Shown: positions 61,694-64,000 of the stretch, one piece after another
How the letters are laid out: each line of letters opens with the position of its first letter
Numbering within the stretch: the stretch's first letter is position 1
NCBI GenBank assembly: GCA_026686845.1
Contig: JAIVEN010000024.1
Location: 12,697,501-12,761,500 of the forward strand
Length of the DNA: 64,000 nucleotides
Reading direction: 5' to 3'
From: Adenanthera pavonina
Taxonomy: Eukaryota > Streptophyta > Magnoliopsida > Fabales > Fabaceae
Notes under the pieces: generated by a model
What the model was told of the DNA's origin: nothing
Seen by the model: only the letters and a program-made list of their open reading frames with translations
The model's database searches: none
Made by a program: the position numbers and the translations under genes

Positions 61694-62524
61694 TCAATTA
61701 CTTCCAAATCAACGGCATTTTTACCTTAAGTCATAGATCTTTTCATACTTGCAAATCACCAAAATTTTTTGAGCTCTACACGAATTTATATTACATTATC
61801 AAATAACCAGTGTTCATAGTGAAAATTTAATATTTTCTTACACCATCCAGTTTTGACCCCGAATTTCAGAAATTTATTATAAATCACACACTTATCCAAT
61901 TTAAGTATTCTTTTTATCTCTATGGAAAGGTTATTTCACCTACTTCCAAAGCATTTATAACACTTATATTGATTTCCGTATTTCAAATGGAGTATCTCTA
62001 TTCCTTCCATGACTAGTCTCCTTGAATATAATTATGTCATAACTCACATAATAAATCTCATAAACATATTACATCATTATTCATTATTCCAAATTTATAC
62101 ATAACATAATAAGAGGACTTAAAGGAACATGAATATGTCTCATTACATAATTTACATTCCATACATAACTGGATACATAATTTCATAACATTAAAACTTG
62201 TAAAATCAAGTTATTCATCACTATCTTCATCTTTTCCCTTGGCCTTCCTTTGATTCCTTGCATTACTTGACTTAGCATAACTAACATTTTAGAAGAGTGA
62301 GATTCAAAGAATCTTAGTAGCATTTATCACTCATACATTCACATTATCATATCGTTCATAGAAATATCAATCAATTTCATTAAAACACAAAATGCCATAA
62401 TTTTTTCATAAAAATTTTGGCAAAGTTTTTCTTTATAATTTGGATATTTTAGGGCCACAAAACCCCTCATACAACTTAGCCAACTTTCATAAATATCATA
62501 AAACATCAAAATAAATAAGTGGCA
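61694..62524 (-). repeat. Family A LTR copy A3, second part
   Basis: Continues A3 after the nested copy, with the hairpin at 62299-62315 (one mismatch). It is cut in mid-LTR at 62525 by copy A5. Confidence 0.82.
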
Positions 62525-64000
62525 TGTAACATCCCTAATAGATAGGATAATTAAATATTTATAAAGAATTCACGAAAACGGACAGACACCATTTTACGTA
62601 AAAAATGGTGAAGAGATCATTTTTCCTGGTCGGACGGAAAAATGAGAAATTATATTTTTTTCTAAAGAATTATAAAAATGATATCCATGCTCCAAGGCAA
62701 TAAAAATCATGCGGAATGAGAGTGAAAAAACCCTTGGGAAAATTACATCTAATGACCCTAAAAGTTTTAGAAATTATAATTTAACCCTGAGTCAGGGGTA
62801 ATTTTGTAAATATACAAAATTATTGTCAGAACGAAGCCCTCAATGAGAGAAGTCCAACGGTATATGGCACTAAAGGTTAATGTTCAAAGATAAAGAAATA
62901 ATCAGTGCCAAGTATCCAAAAGTAACTTAAAATTGATAAAGTATATTGTGGGCCCTACGGGCAATTAAAAGGTAACTGAGATAGGATATGGGCCATACAT
63001 AGATACCATTTGGGACATGATAATTAAGAAAATATAAAAATAAATTTAAAATAATCCTGTAGCCCAAAAATGCTAATTTACTATAAAAAGTAATTTTATT
63101 GATACAATTAAAAATTACCCGGTTCAAGATATATCTGGACCAGGAAAGATTGAGCAATCTTGGACACTTGAAACGCCCTCATTGGCGTGGAAAATGGGCA
63201 GTTTGGGCAGCATAGATTTTTGGAGAAAAACTTCTCCAAGAAGTTGATAATTTTTGGCCAAAAAGTAACTAAAGTTAGATTAAATGTTTAACCATGATTA
63301 AGCTATATCATTAGCCACTTAATCACCCTCTTTCTTAACCATTCTGCACGAAATATCCAACAGCAAATTGAGGAGAAAAAATGCAAGAAAGAAGAGAGAA
63401 AGAGAGAAAGAAGAAGAGGGAACTCAAGTAGAAGTTGAAAACTCAAGTTGGTAAGTTACTTTCCACTACTTCAAACTTGCCAATTGTAGTATTTGAAGCA
63501 TGGTTCATGGAGTAGAATTTCTTCATCATCCTCTTACGGTTTTGGCCAAACATGGATTAAGAAAATGAGTTGTTCAACCATCAAACTTAGGGAAAATGCT
63601 AGAATACTCATTTAAAGCATGATTATGTAGGAAGTTTGATTAATCAAGAAGCATAGCAATTTCTTCCTATTTTCCATGAGTTTTGGACAATATGAAAGTC
63701 TATGAAGGAGTGAGTTTTTCATAAAATTAATGCCAAAAATGGATTCCTCATGATGGAATTAGCTTAAGGCAAGTGATGAAATTAAGAAAAAGCTTAAGAT
63801 TAAGAAAGTGAAATTTTTAGGGTTTTGAAGCTTATTTTGGAATGAAGAGTAACTATAGCTAGAGATGGGATTTGGTCATTCTGAGACCATATTTGGATTC
63901 TTTATGAAAAATTACATGGAATAGAGGTATTATTCATCATTTTGAGATAGGAATGAATTTTTAGTGAATTTTTGAAGAATTAGGGTTTTATGAACACTTT
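62525..64000 (+). repeat. Family A LTR copy A5, runs off the window
   Basis: Starts TGTAACATCCC and shares blocks with A1 ('agtcaggggtaattt', 'gtccaacggtatatggca' region, 'accatgattaa'). The purine leader 63370-63425 is followed by GGTAAGT at 63450. The right end is not in the window, so a complete element may follow. Confidence 0.85.

Overview
This window looks like AT-rich nuclear DNA from a flowering plant, probably a eudicot. The evidence is spliced genes with GT/AG introns, TATA and AATAAA signals, plant-type LINE, Ty3/gypsy, CACTA, PIF/Harbinger, hAT and Helitron-like remains, and solo LTRs of 1.7-3.6 kb that start TGTAAC/TGTAAT and end TTACA. It is a transposon-rich, gene-poor interval. 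Only one locus looks intact and potentially functional: a two-exon gene for a small secreted cysteine-rich (defensin-like) peptide at 18750-19636. No RNA gene, CRISPR array or bacterial-type operon was seen.

Layout. 1-740 duplicates the 3' flank of the defensin-like gene (second copy 19721-20401 plus 21032-21080), so a paralogous gene may lie just left of the window. 1200-2510 is a broken LINE ORF1 (DUF4283 plus CCHC knuckle). 3550-9764 is a decayed Ty3/gypsy element with its 3' LTR. 11292-13029 is a solo LTR with a 64-bp minisatellite. 13030-17020 is a tandem duplication whose second copy received a 3.2-kb CACTA element with a Ulp1-type protease relic. 17299-17459 is a small hAT MITE. Then come the defensin-like gene, a 630-bp MITE (20402-21031) and a solo LTR (21314-23723). 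25335-35850 holds three copies of an unclassified repeat (family C), another solo LTR (25590-28095), a minus-strand LTR fragment and short minisatellites. 35854-38257 is another solo LTR. 38650-39130 is a Myb/SANT-like relic. 41260-47690 is a PIF/Harbinger element on the minus strand, split by a long LTR (42678-46318) that itself carries a 5'-truncated RTE LINE fragment. 49990-51170 is an RPA-like OB-fold relic, probably from a Helitron. 51340-57567 is a LINE ORF2 relic split by a 4.0-kb CACTA element (52281-56256). From 57568 to the window end, LTRs of one family are nested in each other.

How it fits together. There is no pathway or operon. The informative content is the insertion history. 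Target-site duplications are perfect for four solo LTRs, one CACTA element and the hAT MITE, and near-perfect for an RTE fragment and one nested LTR. One MITE has its empty site preserved in the paralogous segment. A recurring structural signal runs through the LTRs whatever their length or orientation: a GAGATT...AATCTC hairpin, and in several copies a purine-rich leader ending in a GGTAAGT splice-donor-like motif.

Limits. All boundaries were read by eye from the sequence. Family names rest on recognised protein motifs and terminal signatures, not on database searches. Long decayed regions are called relics, and intervals where nothing was recognised are stated as such.
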